Assembly (NCBI GenBank): GCA_039934035.1
Contig: JBDTMZ010000033.1
Location: 1-64,000, forward strand
Length of the DNA: 64,000 nucleotides
Direction of reading: 5' to 3'
Source of the DNA: Solibacter sp039934035
GTDB taxonomy: Bacteria > Acidobacteriota > Terriglobia > Bryobacterales > Bryobacteraceae
Positions 18,582-27,028 of the stretch are shown in pieces (positions within the stretch are counted from its first letter, which is position 1; the number at the start of each line of letters is the position of its first letter). Below the pieces are notes generated by a model. That model searched no databases and was not told where the DNA came from. It saw nothing but the letters and a program-made list of their open reading frames with translations. Both the position numbers and the translations under genes were made by a program.

Positions 18582-21500
18582 ATGACGATGCGGCTCAGCC
18601 AACTCCTGCAGGTGCCGAGATGTCTCCGCGTTTCCACATTCGTAGCGGGTGGCAGAGGCGCAGGTTTGGGGCGCGCTGGCAAACTGATGTTTTTTGTCCT
18701 CGCGTGCGGCTTGCTCCGGGCTGCTGGCCCAGTGATCACGCTCGACGGCGCGGGCAGTGGCCGGCCGTTTGAGGGTGAGGGCGCGATGAGTTCCGGCGGC
18801 TCGTCGCGTTTGCTTATCGACTATCCCGAACCCTACCGCGGTCAGATCCTGGACTACCTTTTTAAACCGAACTATGGCGCGAGCCTGCAGGACCTCAAGA
18901 TTGAGATCGGCGGTGACGTGAATTCAACCGACGGATCCGAGCCGAGCCACATGCACAGTCCCTCGGATCAGAATTACTACCGCGGTTTTGAATGGTGGCT
19001 GATGGAGCAGGCGAAGCTGCGAAATCCAAACATCTCGCTCGGGATATTGGCTTGGGGCGCGCCAGGCTGGATCGGGAACGGCCACTTCTTCAGCCAGGAC
19101 GCCATCAACTACATTATCAATTTCATCAAGGGCGCCAAGACCTATCACAACCTCACGATCGATTATGTGGGGATCTTGGATGAACGCCCTTACGACCCCT
19201 ACTGGATCATCAACCTAAAGGCCGCTCTACGAACGCAGGGCTTGACCACAAAGATCGTCGCGGCCGACGAGAGTAGTGCCCAAATCGTACAGGATATGCT
19301 GGCGATTCCAGCGCTGATGGACGCGGTGGACGTGTTGGGATTTCACTATCCCAGATTTGACGGCGGCTTTATTGGGGTGAACAAGCCCATCTGGGCAAGC
19401 GAGGAGGGTCAGGCCTGGTATTGGAACGGGAATTGGCCTGGCGGCGCCTATCTTGCCAAAGCCTACAACCGCGGGTACATCAGCTCCAGAATCACCAGGC
19501 ACCAGGTTTGGAGCCTGATCACGTCCTATTACGATATCCTGATGTTCCCGGGTTCAGGCCAGATGTACGCGAACACGCCCTGGTCCGGCAACTACAGCGT
19601 GCAGCCCGCCATTTGGGCCACCGCGCACACTAACCAATTCGCGGGGCCGGGATGGCAATACATCGATAACTCGTGCGGCCTTCTAGGGTACGCGAGTTAC
19701 GTCACCCTGAAAAAGGGAAGCGATTTCAGCGTGATTATCGAGAATGTCGATGGGGTCGATGCTTCTGTGACGTTTAACATCGTCAACGGGTTGTCCACGG
19801 GCCCAGTGCACGTTTGGAAGAGCGACCCGACGGCGCAGTTTGTCCAGCAGGCAGACATAGTTCCGGTCAACGGCTCATTCTCTTTCACGCTCGCCGCCGG
19901 TGCCATTTACTCGCTCACCACGACAACGGGTCAAGCCAAGGGGAACGCAAGTCCTCCGCCCCCCGCACCCTTCCCTTTCCCGTATAGCGACACATTCGAG
20001 AGCTATTCGTTAAGCGGGCAAGCAAAGTATCTTTTCGATTTGAACGGGTCTTTTGAGATTGCGAACTGCGCGGGCGGGCGAACCGGATTGTGCCTCCGCC
20101 AAGCCGCTCCGGCGCCCCCCATCCCATGGACTACGATTGGTCCAATCGAACCTTCCAGTTTGATGGGTTCGACAAGCTGGGACAACTACCAAATTAGCGC
20201 CGATGTTTTTTTTGAACAGCCCGGGTCAGTCAAGCTCATGGGCCGGGTCGCCCGCATCAATGTCGACAACGGAGATACCTACGGATACGAGCTATACGTG
20301 GATCAACCCGGAAACTGGAGTCTGAGGCAGGGGAACTTCGTCACTCTCGCCTATGGGGCGGTCCCCTTTGGGGCCGGCACGTGGCACAACGTGAAGATGA
20401 TTCTCGATGGCGCCACGATTCGGATTGCGATCGACGGCATAACGGTTGGGAGCCGGGCCACGGACGGTACCTACGGGCGAGGCATGGCGGGGTTAGGCGT
20501 CCGCTCCTGGACCACCGCTCAGTTTGACAACTTCCGCATCGATCCGATCGGCGGCCCGGCAAACCCCGCTCCGGCAATCAGTTCCCTCATCCCGAACTCG
20601 GCCACAGCCGGCGATGGGGATCTGGTGTTGTCGGTCAGCGGCAGCAACTTCAATCCCAGTTCGGTGGTCCGCTGGAACGGCGCAGGCAGAGTGACCAATT
20701 TTGTGAATAGTTCGATGCTCAGCACAACCATTCCGTCAACGGACTTGACGGCTCCAGGCAGTGCTGTGGTGACTGTCTTTAATCCCGACACGGGCGGAGG
20801 CCTGTCGGACGGGCAAACGTTCACGATCACTCCGGTAGGAGGCGGCGGGTCACCGGCGGCGGTTCCGTTTTTGACAGGGATCGCGTCCGGCCAGGGGACC
20901 CTACGCAACGATTTTAGCGGGTGGGTCGGTATGAGGTTAACAATAGGGGCCGCTCCGGTGACTGTGACCTCCATTGGGCGCTTCTGCGTGAGCGGGAATG
21001 GCGGCATCCATCAAGTGAAGTTCGTAAGCGCTGCGAGCGGCGGGGATGTGACAGGCGGCTCAGTATCGGTCAACATGGCCGGATGCGCCGCGGGCCAGTT
21101 CGTGTATTCGGCGATCAGTCCGGTTAGCCTGCCCGCGGGCACGAGCTACTATCTGGTCAGCCAGGAGACGCAGAACGGAGATCGGTGGTACGACCATAGC
21201 GGGGTGTCGTCGACGACGGTGGCGGCCGTCAACAGTTCGGTGTACTTCTATGGGGGCAACTGGATTCCCATCAATTCGGCGAACACGTCTTATGTCCCGC
21301 CGAATTTCCAGTATTCACTGGCGACACCATCGCCGATCACGGTGAGCGTGGGTACCAGCCTCGCGGGCGCTTCCTTCAGCGTCGATGGCACCGCGTACAC
21401 GACCGCTCACGTCTTCACCTGGACGGCGGGATCGTCGCATACGATCGCCGCTACCAGCCCGCAGACGGCCGGAACGGGAACGCAGAATGTGTGGAGTTCC

Positions 21501-23009
21501 TGGAGCGACAACGGCCCAATCTCGCACACCGTGGCGCCGACCGGCAGCCTCACGTATACGGCCAGTTTTACGACGCAGTACCTTTTGACCAACACCGTCT
21601 CGCCGGCAGGCAGCGGCGGCATCGCGGCGAGCCCATCGGCGGCGGGAGGTTTCTACGCCAGTGGCTTGCCGGTACAACTCACTGCGACGCCGGCCGTGGG
21701 CTGCACGTTCGTCAATTGGACAGGCGATCTTGCGGGGACGGCGAACCCACAGACGGTGACCATGGCGGGTCCGCAGACGGTGACAGCCAACTTCCAGTGC
21801 AGCAGCGGCGAGCCGCCGACACCGACGGCGTTCCTCACCGGATATGGCTTAGGCGGTAAAACCTCGCGGAATGACTTCACGGGTTGGGTGGGTATGAAGT
21901 TCACGGTGGGCTCAAGCGCGCTTACGGCGACTTCTCTGGGGCGCGCCTGCGTGGCGAATAACACGTTGGCCCATGTTGTGAAATTCGTGAACGCGGGTAA
22001 CGGCAGCGACGTTGCGGGGGCAGCGGTGTCAGTGAATATGGCGGGATGCACGGCGGGCGGGTTCGTGTACTCGCCGATCAGCCCGGTCGCCCTGCCGGCG
22101 GGCGCGAGTTACTATCTGGTCAGCCAGGAAACGCAGAACGGAGATCGCTGGTATGACCAGGGCGGGGTCTCGCCGACCGCGGCCGGGGCGGTGAACAGCG
22201 CTGTTTATTCTTACAACGGCGGTTGGTATCCGATCGGCGTTGCCAACACATCTTACGTGCCGCCGAATTTCCAGTACTCGACCGGGGGGGCGCCGGCGCA
22301 GTACCTTCTGACCAGGAGCGTCTCGCCGGCAGGGAGTGGCAGCATCGTGGCGAGCCCATCGGCGGCGGGAGGTTCCTACGCCAGCGGCATGCCGGTACAG
22401 CTCACTGCGACGCCGGCCGCGGGCTGCACGTTTGTCAACTGGACAGGGGACCTTACGGGGACGGCGAACCCGCAGACGGTGACCATGCCGGGTCCACAGA
22501 CGGTGACAGCCAACTTCCAGTGCAGCAGCGTGCCGCCGGCACCGACGGCGTTCCTCACCGGATATGGGTTAAGCGGTAAAACCCTGCGGAATGACTTCAC
22601 GGGTTGGGTGGGTATGAAGCTCACGGTGGGCGCAAGCGCGCTTACGGTGACTTCTCTGGGGCGCGCGTGCGTGACGAATAACACATTGGCCCATATGGTG
22701 AAATTCGTGAACGCGAGTAACGGCAGCGACGTTGCGGGCGCAGCGGTGTCAGTGAATATGGCGGGATGCACCGCGGGCGGGTTCGTGTACTCGACGATCA
22801 GCCCGGTCGCCCTGCCGGCGGGCGCGAGTTACTATCTGGTCAGCCAGGAAACGCAGAACGGAGATCGCTGGTATGACCAGGGCGGGGTCTCGCCGACCGC
22901 GGCCGGGGCGGTGAACAGCGCTGTTTATTCTTACAACGGCGGTTGGTATCCGATCGGCGTTGCCAACACATCTTATGTGCCGCCGAATTTCCAGTACTCG
23001 ATCCCTTGA
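18582..23009 (+). CDS. Galactocerebrosidase-like glycosidase (GH59) with C-terminal repeat modules
   Basis: 1475 residues. After an N-terminal signal region (FFVLACGLLRAAG, about 37-49), residues 50-680 match the domain order and motifs of lysosomal GALC: SRLLIDYPEPYRGQILDYLF, IEIGGDVNSTDGSEPSHMH, NYYRGFEWWLMEQAK. The acid/base Glu is in GILDERPYD (residue 201) and the nucleophile Glu in WASEEGQ (residue 274). A beta-sandwich and a concanavalin-like domain ending AQFDNFRI follow. Then come an IPT/TIG domain (about 685-755) and three copies of a ~150-residue module, with InlB-type bacterial repeats (SAAGGFYASGLPVQLTATP) between them. It should be an extracellular beta-galactosidase acting on galactolipids or similar galactosides. 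ATG 18687 is an alternative start. Confidence 0.9.
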   Translation: MTMRLSQLLQVPRCLRVSTFVAGGRGAGLGRAGKLMFFVLACGLLRAAGPVITLDGAGSGRPFEGEGAMSSGGSSRLLIDYPEPYRGQILDYLFKPNYGASLQDLKIEIGGDVNSTDGSEPSHMHSPSDQNYYRGFEWWLMEQAKLRNPNISLGILAWGAPGWIGNGHFFSQDAINYIINFIKGAKTYHNLTIDYVGILDERPYDPYWIINLKAALRTQGLTTKIVAADESSAQIVQDMLAIPALMDAVDVLGFHYPRFDGGFIGVNKPIWASEEGQAWYWNGNWPGGAYLAKAYNRGYISSRITRHQVWSLITSYYDILMFPGSGQMYANTPWSGNYSVQPAIWATAHTNQFAGPGWQYIDNSCGLLGYASYVTLKKGSDFSVIIENVDGVDASVTFNIVNGLSTGPVHVWKSDPTAQFVQQADIVPVNGSFSFTLAAGAIYSLTTTTGQAKGNASPPPPAPFPFPYSDTFESYSLSGQAKYLFDLNGSFEIANCAGGRTGLCLRQAAPAPPIPWTTIGPIEPSSLMGSTSWDNYQISADVFFEQPGSVKLMGRVARINVDNGDTYGYELYVDQPGNWSLRQGNFVTLAYGAVPFGAGTWHNVKMILDGATIRIAIDGITVGSRATDGTYGRGMAGLGVRSWTTAQFDNFRIDPIGGPANPAPAISSLIPNSATAGDGDLVLSVSGSNFNPSSVVRWNGAGRVTNFVNSSMLSTTIPSTDLTAPGSAVVTVFNPDTGGGLSDGQTFTITPVGGGGSPAAVPFLTGIASGQGTLRNDFSGWVGMRLTIGAAPVTVTSIGRFCVSGNGGIHQVKFVSAASGGDVTGGSVSVNMAGCAAGQFVYSAISPVSLPAGTSYYLVSQETQNGDRWYDHSGVSSTTVAAVNSSVYFYGGNWIPINSANTSYVPPNFQYSLATPSPITVSVGTSLAGASFSVDGTAYTTAHVFTWTAGSSHTIAATSPQTAGTGTQNVWSSWSDNGPISHTVAPTGSLTYTASFTTQYLLTNTVSPAGSGGIAASPSAAGGFYASGLPVQLTATPAVGCTFVNWTGDLAGTANPQTVTMAGPQTVTANFQCSSGEPPTPTAFLTGYGLGGKTSRNDFTGWVGMKFTVGSSALTATSLGRACVANNTLAHVVKFVNAGNGSDVAGAAVSVNMAGCTAGGFVYSPISPVALPAGASYYLVSQETQNGDRWYDQGGVSPTAAGAVNSAVYSYNGGWYPIGVANTSYVPPNFQYSTGGAPAQYLLTRSVSPAGSGSIVASPSAAGGSYASGMPVQLTATPAAGCTFVNWTGDLTGTANPQTVTMPGPQTVTANFQCSSVPPAPTAFLTGYGLSGKTLRNDFTGWVGMKLTVGASALTVTSLGRACVTNNTLAHMVKFVNASNGSDVAGAAVSVNMAGCTAGGFVYSTISPVALPAGASYYLVSQETQNGDRWYDQGGVSPTAAGAVNSAVYSYNGGWYPIGVANTSYVPPNFQYSIP
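20868..21320 (+). repeat. C-terminal module, copy 1 of the GH59 protein
   Basis: About 150 codons from FLTGIASGQG to the FQYS end. It shows RNDFSGWVGMRLTIG, VSVNMAGC, YYLVSQETQNGDRWYD and NTSYVPPNFQYS. It is the most diverged of the three copies. It may be a binding domain; its fold is not known to me. Confidence 0.75.
21831..22281 (+). repeat. C-terminal module, copy 2 of the GH59 protein
   Basis: Starts FLTGYGLGGK. Most of it, and the InlB-like spacer that follows, is nearly identical in DNA sequence to copy 3 exactly 720 bases downstream, which indicates a recent in-frame tandem duplication. Confidence 0.85.
22551..23006 (+). repeat. C-terminal module, copy 3 of the GH59 protein
   Basis: Starts FLTGYGLSGK and ends at the protein C terminus. 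The last ~180 bases are identical to copy 2 with only isolated differences. Confidence 0.85.
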
Positions 23010-23117
23010 CGACGGCAGTTAAACATCGTTGGGCCGAAGCCCGGACAAAGGACCGCACAAAGAAACGGGAGGATGCGGGCGCTTCGTATGAAGCGGCACG
23101 TGTGGCCGTACATCTGA

Positions 23118-23220
23118 CCAGCCTGCGGCTGGCTTGCGCCGCCCATTCCGGACGACCGGACTTGGTGAGCGGGGCCGCGTCCGCGACCCCGCCATAGCCG
23201 CATGAGCCGCTTTGAGCGGC
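23118..23220. other. Intergenic hairpin cluster
   Basis: GC-rich stems CCAGCC-TGC-GGCTGG (23118-23132) and GCCGCT-TTG-AGCGGC (23206-23220) lie between the convergent GH59 and beta-helix genes. No gene is visible in 23010-23260. Confidence 0.4.
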
Positions 23221-23236
23221 CCAAGGTTAATAAAGG

Positions 23237-23255
23237 CCCCCGGCTCTGCCGGGGG
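23237..23255 (-). terminator. Bidirectional terminator between convergent genes
   Basis: CCCCCGG-CTCTG-CCGGGGG hairpin with A/T-rich sequence on both sides (ATTATTTAATT on one, CCTTTATTAA on the other strand). It starts 5 bases after the beta-helix stop codon and also serves the GH59 gene from the other direction. Confidence 0.75.
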
Positions 23256-23260
23256 ATTAT

Positions 23261-26200
23261 TTAATTGGCCGCCGGCCCTAGAAACACACCGCTGATGACG
23301 GCGTTGGGGCCCGACGAGTTGGTGACTTGCACGGTGACGTGCCCTTTGATATTCCAGACGACGTATGTGCCGTAGCGGAAACCGGAGACAATTCGCGTGT
23401 CCAATACCTGCTGGGTAGCGGCATCGCGGATGACCATCGTTTCGACCCGGTTGGCGAAGTCCCAGTCGAGGCAATAGATGGCCAATTGGTGGACGCCGGT
23501 GTCTGTTAGATTCGCGTCAAGCGTGAGGCTCGTTACCGCGTAGAAAGTCGAGGCGGATCGGGCGTTCGTACCCGCCGGCTCCAGTGTCTTGAGGTCGGGC
23601 GTGTACGCCCACGTAAACGGCGCCGCGCCGAGCAGATTGATCGTGCCATACGGCGGGGCCTTAGCCGTATCGTTGGCGATAATCCACCCGTCCTGGCCGT
23701 ACTTGCTCTTCCATGCGCCCTGGGTCGAGGCATCAAAGCCGACAAAGGACGCCGAGGACTGCCCCGGAGGTGGAGGTGGAGGTGGAGGTGGAGGCGTAAC
23801 GACATTGGAGACCGTGACCGCGACGCTGGCCGAGGTGGTCTTCTGCCCTTGCGTGTCGGTGGCGATAGCGGTCAGGACGTGAGCGCCGTTGCCGACCGTG
23901 GTGGTGTTCCAGCTACTGGTAAAAGTCGGGCCGCCGCCGGATACGGCAGCGCCCAGATTGACGCCGTCCAGTTGGAACTGAACCGAACTCAAGCCAATCG
24001 TGGACGCGGCGGTGGCGGTCAATGAGATCGAACCTGAGACGGTTCCCGCACCCGGTGCTGTCAGGCTAACCGAGGGTGGGTTGGGTGTGCCCGGCGCGGT
24101 TGCACCGCCGCCGAAGAATACGGCCGAGACCACCGCGTTCCAGCCGACCTTGTAGGCCACGCGAACGATCACGGCGCCGCGGATGTTCCAGATAGCATAG
24201 ACGCCGCCATTGAAGTCCGACATCGGCTGGGAGCTGAGAACGCTTTGATCCGAGGCCCTCAGTATGGTGATCGTTTCGCTCCTGCTGGTGGTATCCCAAT
24301 CGAGAAGATAGAGGGCCATCTGGTGCGTCGCATTGTCCGAGATGTTCACGTTGATGTCGAACGTGGAGTTTGAATAGAAGGTGGAGGCGATGCGGTCCGA
24401 AGCGGAGCCACCCTTTTGCAGGGCACGAATCTGCGAGCTGGAGCCGTCCCAGCTATAGGTGGCAGCGCCTGATACCGTTACCGAGGCGTAGGAGGGCGGG
24501 GAGTTGGAGTTATTCGCAATGACGTACCCATCCTGGCCATAAACGCCTTTCCATGTGCCCGTAGTGGTCTTATCCAAGCCGACGAATATGGCCGAAACCG
24601 GGAGGACCGGGTTATTGACGGTTACGGGTATGCTGGCGGAGGTGGACTGCTGACCGAAAGTGTCGCCGGCGATGACCTTGATCTGGTGAGCCCCATTGGC
24701 CGCCAGGCTGGAGTTCCACGGAAAGCTGTAGGGTGGGGAACTGATAGCGGGACCGATATTAACGCCGTCTAACTGGAATTGGACCCATGCAACCACCGCG
24801 CCACCACTTGCAGCGGCATTTGCCGAGAGCGTGACCGTCCCTATGAGCTCCGTATTCGCGGTCGGAGCCGTGACGGAGACCGTGGGCGGAGTGCCACCAC
24901 CGCCACCCGAAGGGGTCGAAGAGGTTGGGAGAACTACGAAGGTGCCGAATTGCGGTCCGGTGTGCGGTGGAATCACCACCAGGCCCCTCTGGCCGAGAAT
25001 TCCGTTGGGAGGAGCGGCCACCAATCCCGCCATGCGAAGGGCGACCGGACCGCCGGTGAAAGTTCCGCTGAAAACTGGTGCTCCGTAGAAGTTTTGGGCG
25101 TCACGGATCTCAAAGGTCTGGCCCGCCGCCAAGCCTGCCCGGCTAAGATCGATGGTCACCAGACTGAGAGAATCCCAGTTGTAAACGACGAGGTTAGCGC
25201 GACCCGGTTCGTAGCGATTGGGATAGACGAAGTACTGTAAACCCGCGGGCGCTCCCGAGGTCGCCAGACTGTTCACATCGCCGTGCGTGGCGTTCTTCCA
25301 GCCCGTGAAATTGGTATTGCTTCCGCCAAAGCCGAAGGCTCCCGTTCCAAAATATGAATTATTATTCAAAGTCAGCGACGAGGGCAGTCCGAACTTGAGG
25401 TTGACCCCCTGGATGTTGCCATAGACGGTATTTCCAGTGAAAACTACACTCGAATATCCCCCAATATCCAGCGCGTCGCGACCGCCAACGAAGAAATTAT
25501 TGGTGACCGTCAGGTCTTGATTTCCAGTTCCCCAGGACAACTCGTTGTAACCATCGGTTGCGCTGACCGGGTTGTAGAAATGATTGCCATTTACCTTGAT
25601 TCCCGACTGGCCCTGCCCGCCGGTAATCAGCAGATTGTCGCCTCGCGAGCCGCCGGGCAAGCCGTTATTAAAAACCACGTTCTCCTGCAGGTCGAAGTTC
25701 TGAACGTAGGCACTTCCCGAGCCGTAGGCGTGAATTCCATATCCCCATTGATTGAAAATGAAGTTGTCATGGAGTTTCTTCACACCCTCCCGGCCTTGCG
25801 CATAGATTCCGTGACCGTGGCCGCGATCGGGCCCTTTGTACCCGTTGTTATAAACCAGATTTCCGTACGCCTCGCTATCGGTCGCTTCCCGCCATAGCGC
25901 CGGGCCCTGTTTACCGTCGTGAAACACGTTGTTGATGAACTTCGTGCCCGGGCCCCAGGTATCGGCCAGCCAACTGACGGCAGCGGCGCTCCAATCGGGA
26001 GGACCGGCTAGCCCGCCGGTGCGATCCGTGATGTTGTTGGCAAATTCCAGCCCCCAGAACCAGGTATACGAGCCTTTGTTGGGCTGGGCGCTTTGGTCGC
26101 AGCAACCAACCTGCAACCAGTTGTTGATGGTGGCCCGTTCTCCGGGAAATGCCCGGAAAATGATCGGGGCGGTGGCTGTGCCGACCGTCGTGTTGTAGAA

Positions 26201-26422
26201 AACGCCGCGGGAGTCTCCATAGATTCCACCCCGCATCCACACCGTATCGCCCGGGTGGACCCGTCCGGCACCGCCCTTTAAGCCCGTCACGACATCCCAC
26301 GGACTCGTGATCGCGCCGGAACCGGCCGCGGATCCATTTGTTGCCACGTACCACTGGCTCGCCGCCGCACAGCCGACCGACCACGCAGCGACCAAACATG
26401 TTCCGAAAAGCGTTTTTCCCAT
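23261..26422 (-). CDS. Secreted beta-helix protein with Ig-like domains and two W modules
   Basis: 1053 residues. Signal peptide (TLFGTCLVAAWSVGCAAA), then a right-handed parallel beta-helix (about 22-480) opening with WYVATNGSAAGSGAITSPW and VHPGDTVWMRGGIYG, a start shared with polysaccharide lyases of the PL6/chondroitinase-B type. The helix has many N-ladder turns (NNVFHDG, NLVYNNG). Then follow an Ig-like domain (about 505-600), W module 1 (605-770), a second Ig-like domain (780-875), a Pro10 linker (876-885) and W module 2 (888-1053, the C terminus). The architecture suggests an enzyme or structural protein acting on polysaccharide outside the cell; no catalytic site can be assigned. The gene is divergent from the 9-kb giant gene. 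The ribosome-binding site is AGAAAGAAAGG. Confidence 0.85.
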   Translation of the reverse strand: MGKTLFGTCLVAAWSVGCAAASQWYVATNGSAAGSGAITSPWDVVTGLKGGAGRVHPGDTVWMRGGIYGDSRGVFYNTTVGTATAPIIFRAFPGERATINNWLQVGCCDQSAQPNKGSYTWFWGLEFANNITDRTGGLAGPPDWSAAAVSWLADTWGPGTKFINNVFHDGKQGPALWREATDSEAYGNLVYNNGYKGPDRGHGHGIYAQGREGVKKLHDNFIFNQWGYGIHAYGSGSAYVQNFDLQENVVFNNGLPGGSRGDNLLITGGQGQSGIKVNGNHFYNPVSATDGYNELSWGTGNQDLTVTNNFFVGGRDALDIGGYSSVVFTGNTVYGNIQGVNLKFGLPSSLTLNNNSYFGTGAFGFGGSNTNFTGWKNATHGDVNSLATSGAPAGLQYFVYPNRYEPGRANLVVYNWDSLSLVTIDLSRAGLAAGQTFEIRDAQNFYGAPVFSGTFTGGPVALRMAGLVAAPPNGILGQRGLVVIPPHTGPQFGTFVVLPTSSTPSGGGGGTPPTVSVTAPTANTELIGTVTLSANAAASGGAVVAWVQFQLDGVNIGPAISSPPYSFPWNSSLAANGAHQIKVIAGDTFGQQSTSASIPVTVNNPVLPVSAIFVGLDKTTTGTWKGVYGQDGYVIANNSNSPPSYASVTVSGAATYSWDGSSSQIRALQKGGSASDRIASTFYSNSTFDINVNISDNATHQMALYLLDWDTTSRSETITILRASDQSVLSSQPMSDFNGGVYAIWNIRGAVIVRVAYKVGWNAVVSAVFFGGGATAPGTPNPPSVSLTAPGAGTVSGSISLTATAASTIGLSSVQFQLDGVNLGAAVSGGGPTFTSSWNTTTVGNGAHVLTAIATDTQGQKTTSASVAVTVSNVVTPPPPPPPPPPGQSSASFVGFDASTQGAWKSKYGQDGWIIANDTAKAPPYGTINLLGAAPFTWAYTPDLKTLEPAGTNARSASTFYAVTSLTLDANLTDTGVHQLAIYCLDWDFANRVETMVIRDAATQQVLDTRIVSGFRYGTYVVWNIKGHVTVQVTNSSGPNAVISGVFLGPAAN
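23764..23796. repeat. GGTGGA hexanucleotide microsatellite
   Basis: About five GGAGGT units, encoding the proline linker of the beta-helix protein on the minus strand. Slippage in six-base units would change linker length without breaking the frame. Confidence 0.8.
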
Positions 26423-27028
26423 GCAGTATAAACCTTTCTTTCTCTTACAGTTAAATCAAGTATCGCTCTGGATCTGAGTAGAAAAGGGGAGCCTGGTGAG
26501 TACAGTGTAGGGGAAGACGAAGACTCTCGGCTGGAGCGAATTTACAACACTCATTGTAGAACATGAATCTCGCACGTGGCGCAGAATCACCCAAGATTCG
26601 CTTTGGTCTAGGATCGTCGGTTAACCCGGGGCGTACGTTCGAGCGAGTTGTTGCCTTCAGCGCCCTGTAGGTGACTGCAAGGCAAAGGGTTGGAAGGCGC
26701 AAGCGAGTATTGGGCGCTCGCTTACCCACCAGTGGCTCCGATATCGAAAAAATGGCGACCTTTCCCAAAAATCACGCCGGCATTGGATAGTGCTAATGCA
26801 CGCACGTGCCTTAGAAAAGACTTATCGGCCAAAAATGGCGCGAACCGGGTATTGGCACACAACTTGCACCCGCAGTGCATTCAATTAGCGGCCGACTCCC
26901 ACGTGGAGGAGCGGTTTCAGGGCGGTGCCTGACCAGCTGTGAAGACCGCGTCCGGGGGGGAACTTGTCGTCAGGTGCCCCGGCGAAGTTGACGCACTGAG
27001 CCAGGGCTCTGATTTTGGAGACCAGGAA
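26423..27028. promoter_or_regulatory. Divergent regulatory region between the beta-helix and giant genes
   Basis: About 600 bases without a credible gene. A 105-codon minus-strand frame (26451-26768) has no recognisable content and looks like chance. The region holds an inverted repeat AAGCGAG-N9-CTCGCTT (26701-26723), a possible activator site 128 bases before the sigma-54-like element, and the element itself at 26852-26868. The giant gene's leader would be about 150 bases. Confidence 0.6.
26852..26868 (+). promoter_or_regulatory. Sigma-54-type -24/-12 promoter of the 9-kb gene
   Basis: TTGGCACACAACTTGCA. The GG (26854-26855) and GC (26866-26867) are exactly 10 bases apart. It differs from the YTGGCACG-N4-TTGCW consensus at only one position. 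The predicted start site is near 26879. Confidence 0.65.

Noticed and set aside
26451..26768. 105-codon minus-strand frame in the divergent region
   Set aside because: No ribosome-binding site, no similarity and it overlaps the regulatory region; more likely chance.
26790..26812. GG/GC pair on the minus strand upstream of the beta-helix gene
   Set aside because: AGGCACG and TGCA are present but the spacing is nine rather than ten bases, outside what sigma-54 tolerates; it is also about 370 bases from the start codon.
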